Shown: positions 34,163-53,135 of the stretch, one piece after another
Position numbering within the stretch: the first letter of the stretch is position 1
How the letters are laid out: every line of letters begins with the position of its first letter
Assembly (NCBI RefSeq): GCF_030866785.1
Contig: NZ_CP133018.1
Location: 1,054,001 to 1,118,000, forward strand
DNA from: Agromyces protaetiae
Lineage (GTDB): Bacteria > Actinomycetota > Actinomycetes > Actinomycetales > Microbacteriaceae
Length of the DNA: 64,000 bases
Reading direction: 5' to 3'
Position numbers and translations under genes: made by a program
The notes under the pieces: model-generated
What the model saw: the letters and a program-made list of their open reading frames with translations, nothing else
Databases searched by the model: none
Told to the model about the DNA's origin: nothing

Positions 34163-35310
34163 GCCGGCCCGATCCACGCGTTCGCGATCGTCGCGTGCGC
34201 GGACTCGTCGTCGGACGGGTGGAAGATCCCGGCGAGCACGTCGCGGTACAGCCGGCCGAGCTCACTGCCCGTGAAGTAGCTCGAGCCACCCGAGACGCGC
34301 ACCGCCTGGTCCACGACATGTTTGGCGGTCTCGGTCGCGCGGACCTTGGCGCCGGAGAGCTTGGCGAACCAGAACACGCCGTGATCGACCTGCGCGTCGA
34401 CGTCGCGCGCGAGACCGACGAGCTGCGGCTCGATGGCGTCATGTGCGAGCGCCGCGTCGGCGATGCGCCACCGCACGTCGGGGTCGGCGGCGAGGGGGCG
34501 GCCGTCGTGCTTCATCGAGGTGCGCCGGCGTGCGGCGGCGATCGCGAGCTCGAGCGCCCGGCCGCCGATGCCGGTGTAGACGGCGCCGAGCAGCAGCTCG
34601 AAGCAGGCGAAGATGCCGAAGACGAGCGGGTCGGGGTTGGGCCCGGGGTCGAGCCGGCGCACGATGCGGTCGGGGGCCGCGAACGCACCGTCGAGCACGG
34701 TCGTGCGGCTCTGGCTCGCGCGCATGCCGATGGTGTCCCAGTCGTCGAGCACGCGGATGTCGGGGTCTTCACGGTCGATGAACCCGTACACGAGCTTCGG
34801 TGCGTCGTCGGAGGCGGTGTCGAGGCCCATGGTGCCGAGCCGGGTCCAGGCGGGAGATAGCGAGGTGAAGATCTTGCGGCCCGTGTAGCGGTAGCCGCCA
34901 CCGGGCAGCGGCTCGGCCACCGTGCGCGACCCGAACAGCATGAGGTCGTTGCCGGCCTCGCTGATGCCGAAGCCGAAGACCTCGCCCGCTGCGGCCTCGC
35001 GCAGCAGGAACTCCAGCGAGTCGTCTCCGCGATCGCGGAGCACCTTCGCCACCCCCGTCCACACAAGGTGCATGTTGACGGCGAGCGCCGTCGCGGGTGC
35101 CGCGCCGCCGAGCCGGATCTGTGCGCGCACCGCGTCGTCGAGCGACCAGCCGAGGCCGCCGAGCTCTGCGGGCACGAGCGCCCGCAGGTAGCCGGCCGCG
35201 GTGAGTTCGGCCAGGTCTTCGTCGAAGAACGCGTTGTGCTCGTCGTAGCCCGCGGCGCGCTCGCGGATCCGCTCGATGAGGTCGTCGGTGAGCAGCGTCT
35301 CTGGAGTCAC
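34153..35310 (-). CDS. Acyl-CoA dehydrogenase family protein
   Basis: 385-residue flavoprotein of the acyl-CoA dehydrogenase fold. Seen: N-terminal helical domain (to about 105), FGFGISEAGNDLMLFGSRTVAEPLPGGGYRYTGRKIFTSLSP split around the FAD-binding beta domain (about 112-150), and C-terminal helices with VVDQAVRVSGGSSYFTGSELGRLYRDV. The residue at the catalytic Glu position is not clear, and the close pattern is that of DszC/hydroxylase-type relatives, so substrate may be an aromatic or other small molecule. Single gene. Confidence 0.9.
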   Translation of the reverse strand: MTPETLLTDDLIERIRERAAGYDEHNAFFDEDLAELTAAGYLRALVPAELGGLGWSLDDAVRAQIRLGGAAPATALAVNMHLVWTGVAKVLRDRGDDSLEFLLREAAAGEVFGFGISEAGNDLMLFGSRTVAEPLPGGGYRYTGRKIFTSLSPAWTRLGTMGLDTASDDAPKLVYGFIDREDPDIRVLDDWDTIGMRASQSRTTVLDGAFAAPDRIVRRLDPGPNPDPLVFGIFACFELLLGAVYTGIGGRALELAIAAARRRTSMKHDGRPLAADPDVRWRIADAALAHDAIEPQLVGLARDVDAQVDHGVFWFAKLSGAKVRATETAKHVVDQAVRVSGGSSYFTGSELGRLYRDVLAGIFHPSDDESAHATIANAWIGPADA

Positions 35311-35333
35311 GGCGCCAGCCTACGCCTCGGGGC

Positions 35334-35384
35334 GGGGACGCGAATGGTCGCTCACGCGGGAGCGGAGCGACCATTCGCGTCCCC
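35334..35384. repeat. Intergenic palindrome, family C, copy 1
   Basis: Perfect 20-bp arms GGGGACGCGAATGGTCGCTC (35334-35353) and complement (35365-35384), 11-nt loop. It lies 40 nt after the DUF4349 stop (minus strand) and 23 nt before the dehydrogenase start. A diverged copy is at 63784-63834. Confidence 0.88.
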
Positions 35385-35424
35385 GCGCTGCGATGCCGGG
35401 GGGTGGGGAGGTGGGGAGCAGGAC

Positions 35425-36411
35425 CTACTCGGGGGAGTCGGGTGAAGGGGGTGCGGGCTTCGCGGCCCGACGGCGTGCCCCGCGGGTCGCCAGGAGCACC
35501 ACGACGAGCACGATCGCCGCGATCACGGCGAGTGCAACGATCCACGGCACCGCCACCCCGAGCGCGACGACGAGCCCCGAGAGGAACGCGAGCAGGGCGT
35601 TCCAGCCCGCGACGATGCCGCTCCAGAAATCGCCCGGCCGGGCGTCGGGCGCGGTGGCCTCGGTGCCGAGGTCGACGGTGAGCGTCGAGAAGTCGACCTG
35701 ATCGACGAGCCAGTCGCGCTGCTGCGTGAGGCTGTCGAGCTCGGCCTGCCGTGTCGTCAGCTCCGACTCGATCGCGATGAGGTCGGTGGTCGTGGTCGCC
35801 TGCGCGAGGAGCTCGGTCAGCCGGTCGATCGAGGCGGTCAGCACGTCGATGCGCGCGTCGAGGTCTTGGCGCTGCTGCGTGACATCCGATGCGTTGAGCG
35901 ACACGGAGGTGACCGTCCCGAGCTCACGCAGATCCTCGATCACGGCGTCGAGCTCGTCGGCGGGCACGCGCACCATGAGCTGTGCGGTCGCCGGTTGGGT
36001 GTCGGTGCCCGGGGTCTCGGTGCGGTTGTCGACGCGGCCGCCGGCCTGCGTCGCGAGTCGTGCGACGTCCTCGGCGGTCGCGATCGGGTCGTCGACGGTC
36101 ACGGCGACCCACCCGGTCGTGATCACGCTGCGATCGGATGCCTCGACGCCCGCCATGTCCCGGCTCAGCTCGCCGCCCGCGGCGTCGCCCGGCATGACCT
36201 GGCCGGGCAGCATCTCGCCCGGAAGCATCTCGACTGGCCCGTCGGGCGTCGCGATCTCCGGCGACATGGGAGCCGAGGCGCCGGTGTAGGTGCCGCCCGC
36301 CGTGCAGCCGGCGAGCAGCAGTGCGGCGAGGGCGGCCGTGCCAGAGACGGCGGCGAACCGGCTCAGCCGGCGGTGCGGGCGGGGGGAGCGGGAACGTGAC
36401 GGTCGGAGCAT
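35425..36411 (-). CDS. DUF4349 lipoprotein
   Basis: 328 residues: lipoprotein signal with lipobox LLAGC (Cys36), a MLPGEMLPGQ-containing linker, a DUF4349 domain (about 95-250) that includes a coiled coil (LDARIDVLTASIDRLTELLAQA), and one C-terminal membrane helix (about 275-308) with a basic cytosolic end. Such proteins sit in the envelope; function is unknown. TAGCCT 6 nt before the ATG fits a leaderless mRNA. Confidence 0.9.
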   Translation of the reverse strand: MLRPSRSRSPRPHRRLSRFAAVSGTAALAALLLAGCTAGGTYTGASAPMSPEIATPDGPVEMLPGEMLPGQVMPGDAAGGELSRDMAGVEASDRSVITTGWVAVTVDDPIATAEDVARLATQAGGRVDNRTETPGTDTQPATAQLMVRVPADELDAVIEDLRELGTVTSVSLNASDVTQQRQDLDARIDVLTASIDRLTELLAQATTTTDLIAIESELTTRQAELDSLTQQRDWLVDQVDFSTLTVDLGTEATAPDARPGDFWSGIVAGWNALLAFLSGLVVALGVAVPWIVALAVIAAIVLVVVLLATRGARRRAAKPAPPSPDSPE

Positions 36412-36698
36412 GCGCTCAGGCTAGAGCGGAGGATGCTCCCCATGTCTGGACGCTCGCTGGGAGTCGGATCACGATCGAATTGCGGTTTGCTGGGAGTCGC
36501 TTCGCGGCCACAACCGAATGCCGGACCCGTTCGTTGGGGACCTTCACTCCTTCACTGCGCCGTTCGTCTGGTGGACCCTCGCTGCACGGTGTCGCGCACC
36601 TGGTTCGAACTCGAGGGCGGGTGGGTGCGCGTGCGCGACTCAGCCACGCGGTGTCGCGCGTTTCGTGGCTACCGGCGTCGATGTGGCGTGCATTCCCG
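36412..36698. other. Gene-free stretch
   Basis: About 290 nt between the DUF4349 start and the aldo/keto reductase stop. It contains two loosely similar GCTGGGAGTCG segments (36448 and 36491) and no convincing coding potential. It may hold the upstream control of the lipoprotein gene, apart from the -10 box at its edge. Confidence 0.4.
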
Positions 36699-36721
36699 CG
36701 ACACCGCGGCCCGGGGTGTCA
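36699..36721 (-). terminator. Hairpin at the aldo/keto reductase 3' end
   Basis: GACACC and GGTGTC pair across a GC-rich loop; the hairpin overlaps the stop codon. There is no T-run, so its role as terminator is inference. Confidence 0.35.
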
Positions 36722-37546
36722 GTCGAGATCGGGGTCGCGACCGGTGCGCTCGCCGGACTCGAGGGCCGCGATCGCGGCCAGGTCGTCGGCGTCGAGCGCG
36801 AAGCCGAACACGTCGAGGTTCTCACGGATGCGCTCGGGCGATGAGGCCTTCGGGATGACGACGTTGCCCAGCTGGACGTGCCAGCGCAGCACCACCTGCG
36901 CCGGCGTGCGAGCGTGCTTGGCACCGATCGCGGCGAGCGTCTGGTCGCCGAGCACCCGCCCGCGCGCGAGCGGCGACCACGCCTCCGTGCGGATCTCGTG
37001 CTGGTCGTCGAACTCGCGCAACGGCGTCTGCGGCAGCCACGGGTGCAGCTCGACCTGATTGACCACGGGCCACACCCCGGTCTCGTCGACGAGCCGTTCG
37101 ATGTGGTGGGCGTGGAAGTTGGCGACGCCGATGGACCGCACCCGACCCTCCTGCTGCAGCCGGATCAGCGCGCGCCAGGTCTCGACATAGCGGTCGGTCG
37201 ACGGCACGGGCCAGTGGATGAGGTAGAGATCGAGCCGCTCGAGCGCGAACCGGGCCATCGACGCGTCGAACGCGCGAAGCGTCTCGTCGAAGCCGTTGTC
37301 GTCTTTCCAGACCTTGCTCGTGACGAACAGCTCGTCGCGCGGCACCTCGGAATCACGGACGGCTTCGCCGACCTCGCGCTCATTGCCGTAGAACGCCGCG
37401 GTGTCGAGGTGCCGGTACCCCACGTCGATCGCGTCGAGCGTGAGCCGCCGGGTGTCGGCCCTCGGGACCTTGTACAGCCCGTAGCCGAGCTGCGGGATGG
37501 CCGCGCCGTCGGTGAGCGGGAGGCGGGGGGCGGTGAGCTCGGACAT
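36719..37546 (-). CDS. Aldo/keto reductase 1
   Basis: 275-residue NADPH-dependent carbonyl reductase (2,5-diketo-gluconate reductase-like). The AKR tetrad is intact: D48, Y53 (HLDTAAFYGNE), K78 (VTSKVW) and H111 (LYLIHWP). The C-terminal cofactor motif IPKASSPERIRENL is present. Start at 37546 is preceded by GAAAGG. It follows the MFS gene on the same strand by 29 nt, so the two may be cotranscribed. Confidence 0.94.
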   Translation of the reverse strand: MSELTAPRLPLTDGAAIPQLGYGLYKVPRADTRRLTLDAIDVGYRHLDTAAFYGNEREVGEAVRDSEVPRDELFVTSKVWKDDNGFDETLRAFDASMARFALERLDLYLIHWPVPSTDRYVETWRALIRLQQEGRVRSIGVANFHAHHIERLVDETGVWPVVNQVELHPWLPQTPLREFDDQHEIRTEAWSPLARGRVLGDQTLAAIGAKHARTPAQVVLRWHVQLGNVVIPKASSPERIRENLDVFGFALDADDLAAIAALESGERTGRDPDLD

Positions 37547-37575
37547 GAGACCTTTCGAGGGACGTCGGCGCCGCG

Positions 37576-38784
37576 TCAGCTCGGCGTGATGGGCACGGGT
37601 TCGGTGTCGGGGATCGGGCTCGCGTCCCGCCCGCGCAGATCGGGATGCCACCGGCTCGCGAACGCCGGCACGAGCACGCCGATCAGGGCGAGCGCCCCGG
37701 CCGCCCAGAACGCGCCCTGCGCGCCGACCCCGTCGATGAGGAACCCGGCCAGCGCGGACCCCATCGCGGCGCCGATGAGCTGGCCGGTGCCGACCCAGCC
37801 GTACGCCTCGGCGGTGTCGGAGAACTTCACGCTCGCCGACACGATCGCGAAGAGCACCGCGAGCGCGGGTGCGATGCCGATGCCGGCGATGAAGAGGGTC
37901 GCGGCCAGCCACCAGAACTCCATGGCGAGCGCCGCCAGCGCGGTGCCGACGAACACGATGAGCATGCGGCGCGCGGTCGACCAGGGCCCGATAGGCACGT
38001 GACCGAGGCCGAGACCACCGGCGAGCGAGCCGAGGGCGAAGATCGCGAGCACGATCCCGGCCTCGGCGCCGTCGTGGCCGAACACCGCGACGACACCGGC
38101 CTCGATCGCCGCGCACGCGCCGACCAGCAGGAAGCCGACCACGGTCGCGAGCAGCACCGGCGGCCGGCCGAGCACGACCCCGAACCGTCGCTTCGAGCGT
38201 GGGATGCGGACGCGGCCCAGCTCGGGCGAAGAGATGAACCAGACGCCGCCGACGACCATGAGCGCGGCGGCGAGCAGGATGCCCCACACGGTGCCGATCT
38301 GCGTCGACACGAAGGTCGTGACGACGGGCCCGACGACCCAGATGATCTCCTGCGCCGACGCGTCGAGCGAGAACAGCGGGGTGAGCTGCCGCGAGTTGAC
38401 CATCTTGGGGTAGATGGTGCGCACGGCGGGTTGCACGGGCGGGGTGGCGAGCCCTGCGACGAGCCCGACGATCATGTACAGCGGCACGGTCAGCGGCAGC
38501 ACGCCGACCGCGATCACGGCGGTCGCGCAGATGACGAGGGTGGTGATCAGGACGGGGCGCATGCCGAACCGGCCCATGAGCCGGCTCGTCATCGGCCCCG
38601 CGACGGCCTGGCCGATGGAGGTCGCCGCGAGCACCAGGCCCGCGGCACCGTACGAGCCGGTCTCACGCTCGACGTGCAGCAGGAAGGCCAGGGAGAGCAT
38701 GCCCGACGGGAAGCGCGCGGTGAGCTGCGCCGCGATGATGCGCGCGACGCCCGGCGTCTTCAGGAGATCGGAGTAGCTGGCCAC
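37576..38784 (-). CDS. MFS transporter, 12-helix type
   Basis: 402-residue major facilitator with about 12 membrane segments: VARIIAAQLTARFPSGMLSLAFLLHV in TM1, RLMGRFGMRPVLITTL loop (motif A), GLVAGLATPPVQPAVRTIYPKM in TM4. GTG at 38784 is preferred over a TTG three codons upstream because TAGCAT lies 8 nt before the GTG and would overlap the TTG start; both are possible. Likely an exporter; substrate unknown. Confidence 0.88.
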   Translation of the reverse strand: MASYSDLLKTPGVARIIAAQLTARFPSGMLSLAFLLHVERETGSYGAAGLVLAATSIGQAVAGPMTSRLMGRFGMRPVLITTLVICATAVIAVGVLPLTVPLYMIVGLVAGLATPPVQPAVRTIYPKMVNSRQLTPLFSLDASAQEIIWVVGPVVTTFVSTQIGTVWGILLAAALMVVGGVWFISSPELGRVRIPRSKRRFGVVLGRPPVLLATVVGFLLVGACAAIEAGVVAVFGHDGAEAGIVLAIFALGSLAGGLGLGHVPIGPWSTARRMLIVFVGTALAALAMEFWWLAATLFIAGIGIAPALAVLFAIVSASVKFSDTAEAYGWVGTGQLIGAAMGSALAGFLIDGVGAQGAFWAAGALALIGVLVPAFASRWHPDLRGRDASPIPDTEPVPITPS

Positions 38785-38889
38785 GGAGGCCAATGCTACT
38801 GGCGGTCGTGGCCCCTGCGGCCGCCGGGGCGGCCACGATCCGGGCGCCGCTTCGCCGTCGCGTCCAGGCCCGGCGACGCCGCGCGGAGG

Positions 38890-43812
<4,923 letters not shown>

Positions 43813-44087
43813 CCGGATGACTCGGTGCGGTGCGGTGCGGTGCGGGACAAGACCATCGCGCCGAAACGACCGGCGATCAGGGCCTTCGGCGTCAGCCGGG
43901 GGCCCTTCTTCGTGGATGGACAGGGCGCGACACGCCCGGGATGCGAACAGGATTTGGCCCCGGCCCGCGTGGCCACGTACATTCATACATGTCGCCGCGG
44001 CGGGCCGGAAAGCGAAAGCGAGACGGGCCGACGGGAATGACGATCTTAGCCAAATAACCTCGAAGGCGCAGAGCTCGAATGAGCGCA
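43813..44087 (+). other. Gene-free stretch between AKR2 and rrn promoter
   Basis: Just after the AKR2 stop is a (GGTGC)-type pentanucleotide repeat, four units (about 43823-43846). The remainder has falling GC content towards the rrn promoter and no supported gene. Confidence 0.5.
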
Positions 44088-44116
44088 TTGCGACTCGGTG
44101 ATTTCAAGCCTAAGAT
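44088..44116 (+). promoter_or_regulatory. rrn promoter candidate
   Basis: TTGCGA (44088-44093) and TAAGAT (44111-44116) are separated by exactly 17 nt. The leader that follows (to 44459) is gene-free and contains TTCTTGAGAACTCAACAG (44292-44309), a sequence type common in actinobacterial pre-rRNA leaders. A further weak -10, TACGGT, lies at 44234. Confidence 0.65.
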
Positions 44117-44459
44117 GGAAAATCCACCTCACCAGTGAACACGGTCTTCGGACGGTGTTTCGACGTGGCTCGTGTCCTTTGATGCGACCGGTCGGTTCAG
44201 GCCTCTGCAGGTCTGATCTTCACCGAAGTGTGGTACGGTAGATAGGTTGCCCTGAGGGCAGGCCGCAAGGCTGAATCTCGGGTGCGTCCGTTTCTTGAGA
44301 ACTCAACAGCGTGCACTATGTTCAATGCCAATTTTTGAACCCTGGCCCTGTCTTTGGATGGGGTGGGATTCCTTTGGATTGATGGACAGTCAGCAATGAT
44401 TGTTTCTCAGTCAGAGATCAAATTTCTGATGCCTGCTTTGGTGGGTGTTGGAGCCATTT

Positions 44460-49559
<5,100 letters not shown>

Positions 49560-49769
49560 TCACTACACCCAACACCGTTTTCAAAGGCTGGTGTGGGTGG
49601 CCCCAAACAGATTGCTCGCGTCCACTCTGTGGTTCTGGACAGACGAACCAACAACTCAACACTTGAACACCCCAACCCCCTGACACCCGCACACGGTGCC
49701 ACAGGGTTGGGCCACGAGACCACACACCCCAACCCGCACCCAAAGGTGCGACCCGTGGGTGTGGCCAGA

Positions 49770-49888
49770 GTTTCGGCGGCCATAGCGCGAGGGAAACGCC
49801 CGGACACATTCCGAACCCGGAAGCTAAGACTCGCAGCGCCGATGGTACTGCAGGGGGGACCCTGTGGGAGAGTAGGACACCGCCGGAC
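49770..49888 (+). rRNA. rrf: 5S ribosomal RNA
   Basis: About 119 nt. The 5' end GTTTCGGCGGCC pairs with the 3' end ACACCGCCGGAC; the conserved CCGAACCCGGAAGCTAAG is present. Ends are good to a few nucleotides. The 23S-5S spacer (49560-49769) has only inverted repeats likely used for processing. Confidence 0.95.
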
Positions 49889-49897
49889 ATTCTTTGA

Positions 49898-49931
49898 ACG
49901 AAGAGCCACCCAAAGCTGGGTGGCTCTTCGT
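49898..49931 (+). terminator. rrn terminator
   Basis: Perfect 15-bp stem ACGAAGAGCCACCCA / TGGGTGGCTCTTCGT with a 4-nt loop, followed by GTTTC. It begins 9 nt after 5S. Confidence 0.92.
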
Positions 49932-50103
49932 GTTTCACCGCACCGAAGCGCCACGCAGTATCATCGCGATGCTGGGTGGCTCTTCGTGTTTCACCGCACC
50001 GGAGAGCCACGCGGCGTCATCGCGATGCTGGGTGGCTCTTCGTGTTTCACCGCACCGGAGAGCCACGCGGCATCATCGCGATGCTGGGTGGCTCTTCGTG
50101 TTT
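49915..50103 (+). repeat. 56-bp tandem repeat built on the rrn terminator
   Basis: Units start GCTGGGTGGCTCTTCGTGTT at 49915, 49971, 50027 and 50083, exact period 56; the fourth is cut after about 21 nt. Units 2 and 3 are nearly identical; unit 1 differs at several positions. Within units 2 and 3 GTGGCTCT can pair with AGAGCCAC, and AGAGCCAC of one unit can pair with the next GTGGCTCT, giving competing hairpins. The period is not a multiple of three, so it is not coding. Confidence 0.95.
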
Positions 50104-50113
50104 GACTACCTCT

Positions 50114-52018
50114 ATGGCCGAGCGACTCGCGGAGGCGGTGAGCCCGTACCTCCGGGCGCACGCCGACAATCCCGTGGACTGGTACCCGTGGGGACCCGAG
50201 GCGTTCCAGGCGGCCGTCGAACGAGACGTGCCCGTGCTCATCTCCGTCGGCTACGCGACGTGTCATTGGTGCCACGTCATGGCGCGCGAGAGCTTCAGCG
50301 ACCCCGAGATCGCTCAGCTCCTGAACGAGCGATTCGTCGCGATCAAGGTGGATCGCGAGGAACACCCGGGCGTCGACGGCAGCTACCTCGCCGCCGCGAG
50401 CGCCTTCACCCGGCAACTCGGCTGGCCGCTCACCGTGTTCGCCGACCCCAAGGGGCGCACGTTCTACGCCGGCACCTACTTCCCACCACGGCCGGTGCAG
50501 GGCGTGCCGTCCTTTCGAGAGGTGCTCGCCGCGGTCTCGGAAGCCTGGCGCGACCGTCGCGGGGAGCTCGAGCGCACGGCCGACGCGGTCGCCGAGGCAC
50601 TGGCCGCAGCCGCCCTCGTCCCTGAGGGCACCGGGGTGCCTGACCAGGCGGCGATCGCGGATGCCGTTCGGCGCCTCGCCGACGACGAGGACCTCGAGCA
50701 CGGCGGGTTCGGCGGCGCACCCAAGTTCCCCGTGGCGCCCGTGCTCGCCTTCCTGACCGCGGCGAGCCCCGAGGGCCAGGAACTCGCGACCCGCACGATG
50801 CGGCGGATGGGCGCCTCGGCGCTCCGGGACCCGGTCGAGGGCGGCTTCTTCCGCTATGCGACCCGCGCCGACTGGACCGAGCCGCATTACGAACGCATGC
50901 TCTCAGACAACGCGTTGCTGCTCGGCGTCGCCGCCGACCTGAGGCGTTCGGGCCGGAGCGAACACTGGCTGTCAGACCTGGCGAACGGGCTCATCCGGTT
51001 CCTCACGACCGTCATGCGGCTCCCATCCGGCATGTTCGCGAGCGCACAGGACTCCGAAAGCGTCATCGACGGCCGACGCGACGAAGGCGGGTACTACCGG
51101 CGCGATGCCGTCGCACGTGCCGAGCTCGCGCCGCCCGCCCTCGACGAGAAGGTGCTCACGGGCTGGAACGGCCTCGCGATCGGCGCACTCGCCCGCGCGG
51201 GGGCCGCATTCGGCGACCCGGCCGTGATCCAGACGGCCCGGCGCGCGGCAGAAAGCCTGACCGCGGCGCACCTCCGCGCCGACGGGACGCTCGTCCGTGC
51301 GTCCCGTGACGGCCGGGCGTCCGAAGCGCGGCCGGCGCTCGAAGACACCGGCATGCTCGCCGAGGGCCTGCTCGAGCTGTCGCTCGCGACCGGTGAGGTG
51401 CGGTGGGCGCGGATCGCGCGTGAGCTGGTCGACGCGGCGCTCGATGCAGCTCGCGACGGGCTCCCGTTCGGCGTCCCTGGGGGCGCCGATCCGGTCCTCG
51501 ACGCGCACGGGCTCGCGCTGCCGCCCGACCCGGCCGAGGGCGCGACTCCGTCGGGCGTGACGTCGACCGCGCGTGCCGCCTGGCTGCTCTCCGCGCTCGG
51601 CGCGGGCGACCGGTACCTCGAGGCCGCGACCGCGGCGATGGCCGGCGTGGCGGCCGTCGCGGTCGAGCGGCCCATGGCGTTCGGCGGCGCGCTCGCGCTC
51701 ATGTCCGAGCTGACCGCCCCGCTCGTGCAGGTCGTCACGGTGCTCCCGGACCCTGCGCCATCCGACCCTGCGCCATCCACCGGCCGCGACTCGGCGGATC
51801 GCCGGATCACGGAGCTCGTCGCGGCGACGCGGCACCACGAGGCATCCGTCGCGGTCGTGGTGACCGATGCGCAGGCGCGCGCGTTCGCCGCCGCCGGATT
51901 CGAGCTGTTCGCCGCCCGGACCGCCGGTGAACGCGGCCGGGCCTACCGGTGCGAGGCGTTCGTCTGCGCGCTGCCCGTCGAGGACGCCGCCGCGCTCGAG
52001 AAGCTCGCGGCCGGATGA
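50114..52018 (+). CDS. DUF255 thioredoxin-domain protein (YyaL/SSP411 family)
   Basis: 634-residue protein: N-terminal thioredoxin-like domain with CHWC (C50, C53) in GYATCHWCHVMARESF, then a large (alpha/alpha)6-barrel-like domain typical of N-acylglucosamine-epimerase folds (about 180-560). Homologues occur in all domains but their function is uncertain; redox or sugar-related roles have been proposed. ATG at 50114 is chosen because the MAERLAEAVSPYLRAHADNPVDW start is family-like and the upstream in-frame codons are repeat DNA. Coupled to pnuC by ATGA. Confidence 0.92.
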   Translation: MAERLAEAVSPYLRAHADNPVDWYPWGPEAFQAAVERDVPVLISVGYATCHWCHVMARESFSDPEIAQLLNERFVAIKVDREEHPGVDGSYLAAASAFTRQLGWPLTVFADPKGRTFYAGTYFPPRPVQGVPSFREVLAAVSEAWRDRRGELERTADAVAEALAAAALVPEGTGVPDQAAIADAVRRLADDEDLEHGGFGGAPKFPVAPVLAFLTAASPEGQELATRTMRRMGASALRDPVEGGFFRYATRADWTEPHYERMLSDNALLLGVAADLRRSGRSEHWLSDLANGLIRFLTTVMRLPSGMFASAQDSESVIDGRRDEGGYYRRDAVARAELAPPALDEKVLTGWNGLAIGALARAGAAFGDPAVIQTARRAAESLTAAHLRADGTLVRASRDGRASEARPALEDTGMLAEGLLELSLATGEVRWARIARELVDAALDAARDGLPFGVPGGADPVLDAHGLALPPDPAEGATPSGVTSTARAAWLLSALGAGDRYLEAATAAMAGVAAVAVERPMAFGGALALMSELTAPLVQVVTVLPDPAPSDPAPSTGRDSADRRITELVAATRHHEASVAVVVTDAQARAFAAAGFELFAARTAGERGRAYRCEAFVCALPVEDAAALEKLAAG

Positions 52019-52683
52019 ACCCGTTCGAGTGGCTCTTCGATGCGACGCTCACGATCGGCGATCAGCAGATCCTGTGGCGTGAGATCGTCGGCAACGGGTT
52101 CGGACTGGCGAGCGCGCTCGGCGGGCTGCGCCGAAAAGTGTGGGCCTGGCCCGTCGGCATCGTCGGCAACGCGCTGCTGTTCACGGTGTTCCTCGGTGCG
52201 GTCTTCCACACGCCGAACCCCGTGAACCTGCTCGGCCAGGCCGGGCGGCAGCTGCTGTTCATCGCCGTATCGATCTATGGCTGGATCGAGTGGGCCCGAC
52301 ACCGTCATGCGAGCGCGGACCACGTGGCCGTCGAGCCGCGCTGGGCGAGCTGGAAGGTGCGCGTCGCGCTCGGCCTCGGCATGGTCGGTGGAACGCTCGC
52401 GCTCACGCCGGTGTTCCAAGCGCTCGGATCCTTCGAACCGGTCTGGGCTGATGCCTGGATCTTCGTGGGCTCGTTCCTGGCGACCTGGGGCATGGCGAAG
52501 GGCTGGACCGAGTTCTGGCTGATCTGGATCGCGGTCGACATCGTGGGTGTGCCGTTGCTCGTGAGCGCCGGCTACTACGCCTCGGCGCTGCTCTACGGGT
52601 TCTACGGCGTGTTCACGCTCGTCGGGTTCATCACGTGGTCGCGTATTCAGCGCAGGTCGCGCGGGGTCACCACGGTGCCGTGA
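52015..52683 (+). CDS. pnuC: Nicotinamide riboside transporter PnuC
   Basis: 222-residue membrane carrier for nicotinamide riboside uptake in NAD salvage. It has about seven helices with the family pattern WPVGIVGNALLFTVFLGAVF (about 43-62) and the C-terminal WTEFWLIWIAVDIVGVPLLV (about 163-182). Kinase trapping by NadR is expected but no such gene is nearby. Coupled to the DUF255 gene; its 3' end overlaps the convergent small gene by 17 nt. Confidence 0.93.
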   Translation: MNPFEWLFDATLTIGDQQILWREIVGNGFGLASALGGLRRKVWAWPVGIVGNALLFTVFLGAVFHTPNPVNLLGQAGRQLLFIAVSIYGWIEWARHRHASADHVAVEPRWASWKVRVALGLGMVGGTLALTPVFQALGSFEPVWADAWIFVGSFLATWGMAKGWTEFWLIWIAVDIVGVPLLVSAGYYASALLYGFYGVFTLVGFITWSRIQRRSRGVTTVP

Positions 52684-52999
52684 TGCGGTCGAGCAGGGCC
52701 CAGACGGCGGTCGACAGCTCGGGGTGGTCCATGGCGATGTCGCGGAGGATGTCGAACTCGAAACGTTCGGCGTCGCCGGAGCGTGCCGCCGGGTGGTGCG
52801 CGCGAGCGCGCGCGAGACTCCAGCGCTCGGAGTGCAGACGGTCTTCGCGGAGCGTCGCGACCACCTGCTCGTCGACCGACGGCAGCTCGGGCAGGAACGA
52901 CCACGGATCCTCGCCGAGCCGGCACCGCAGCTCGATGAGCGCCGCGAGTTCGTCGCGGGCGTCTTGACGCAGTCGGTCGAGCGTCGTCGCCTCGGTCAT
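52667..52999 (-). CDS. Hypothetical 110-aa protein
   Basis: Soluble acidic protein rich in helices: MTEATTLDRLRQDARDELAALIELRCRLGEDPWSFLPELPSVDEQ and FDILRDIAMDHPELSTAVWALLDRI are shown in two parts. GGGAGGT precedes the ATG. GC3 is high, which supports coding. I recognise no domain. Convergent overlap with pnuC. Confidence 0.8.
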   Translation of the reverse strand: MTEATTLDRLRQDARDELAALIELRCRLGEDPWSFLPELPSVDEQVVATLREDRLHSERWSLARARAHHPAARSGDAERFEFDILRDIAMDHPELSTAVWALLDRITAPW

Positions 53000-53135
53000 G
53001 CGAGACCTCCCTCGATGGTGGTGTCGATGCTACCCAACGTACGGGCGACGTATGACGGCGCGGTTACAGCGCACGTCCCAGCGTGACCGTCAGATGACGA
53101 ACGGATGTCCCGCGGCGCGCTGATTGAATGGACGG

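Noticed and set aside
49915..50103. Possible CRISPR array
   Set aside because: Repeats are directly adjacent with a fixed 56-bp period and no variable spacers; they derive from the rrn terminator.
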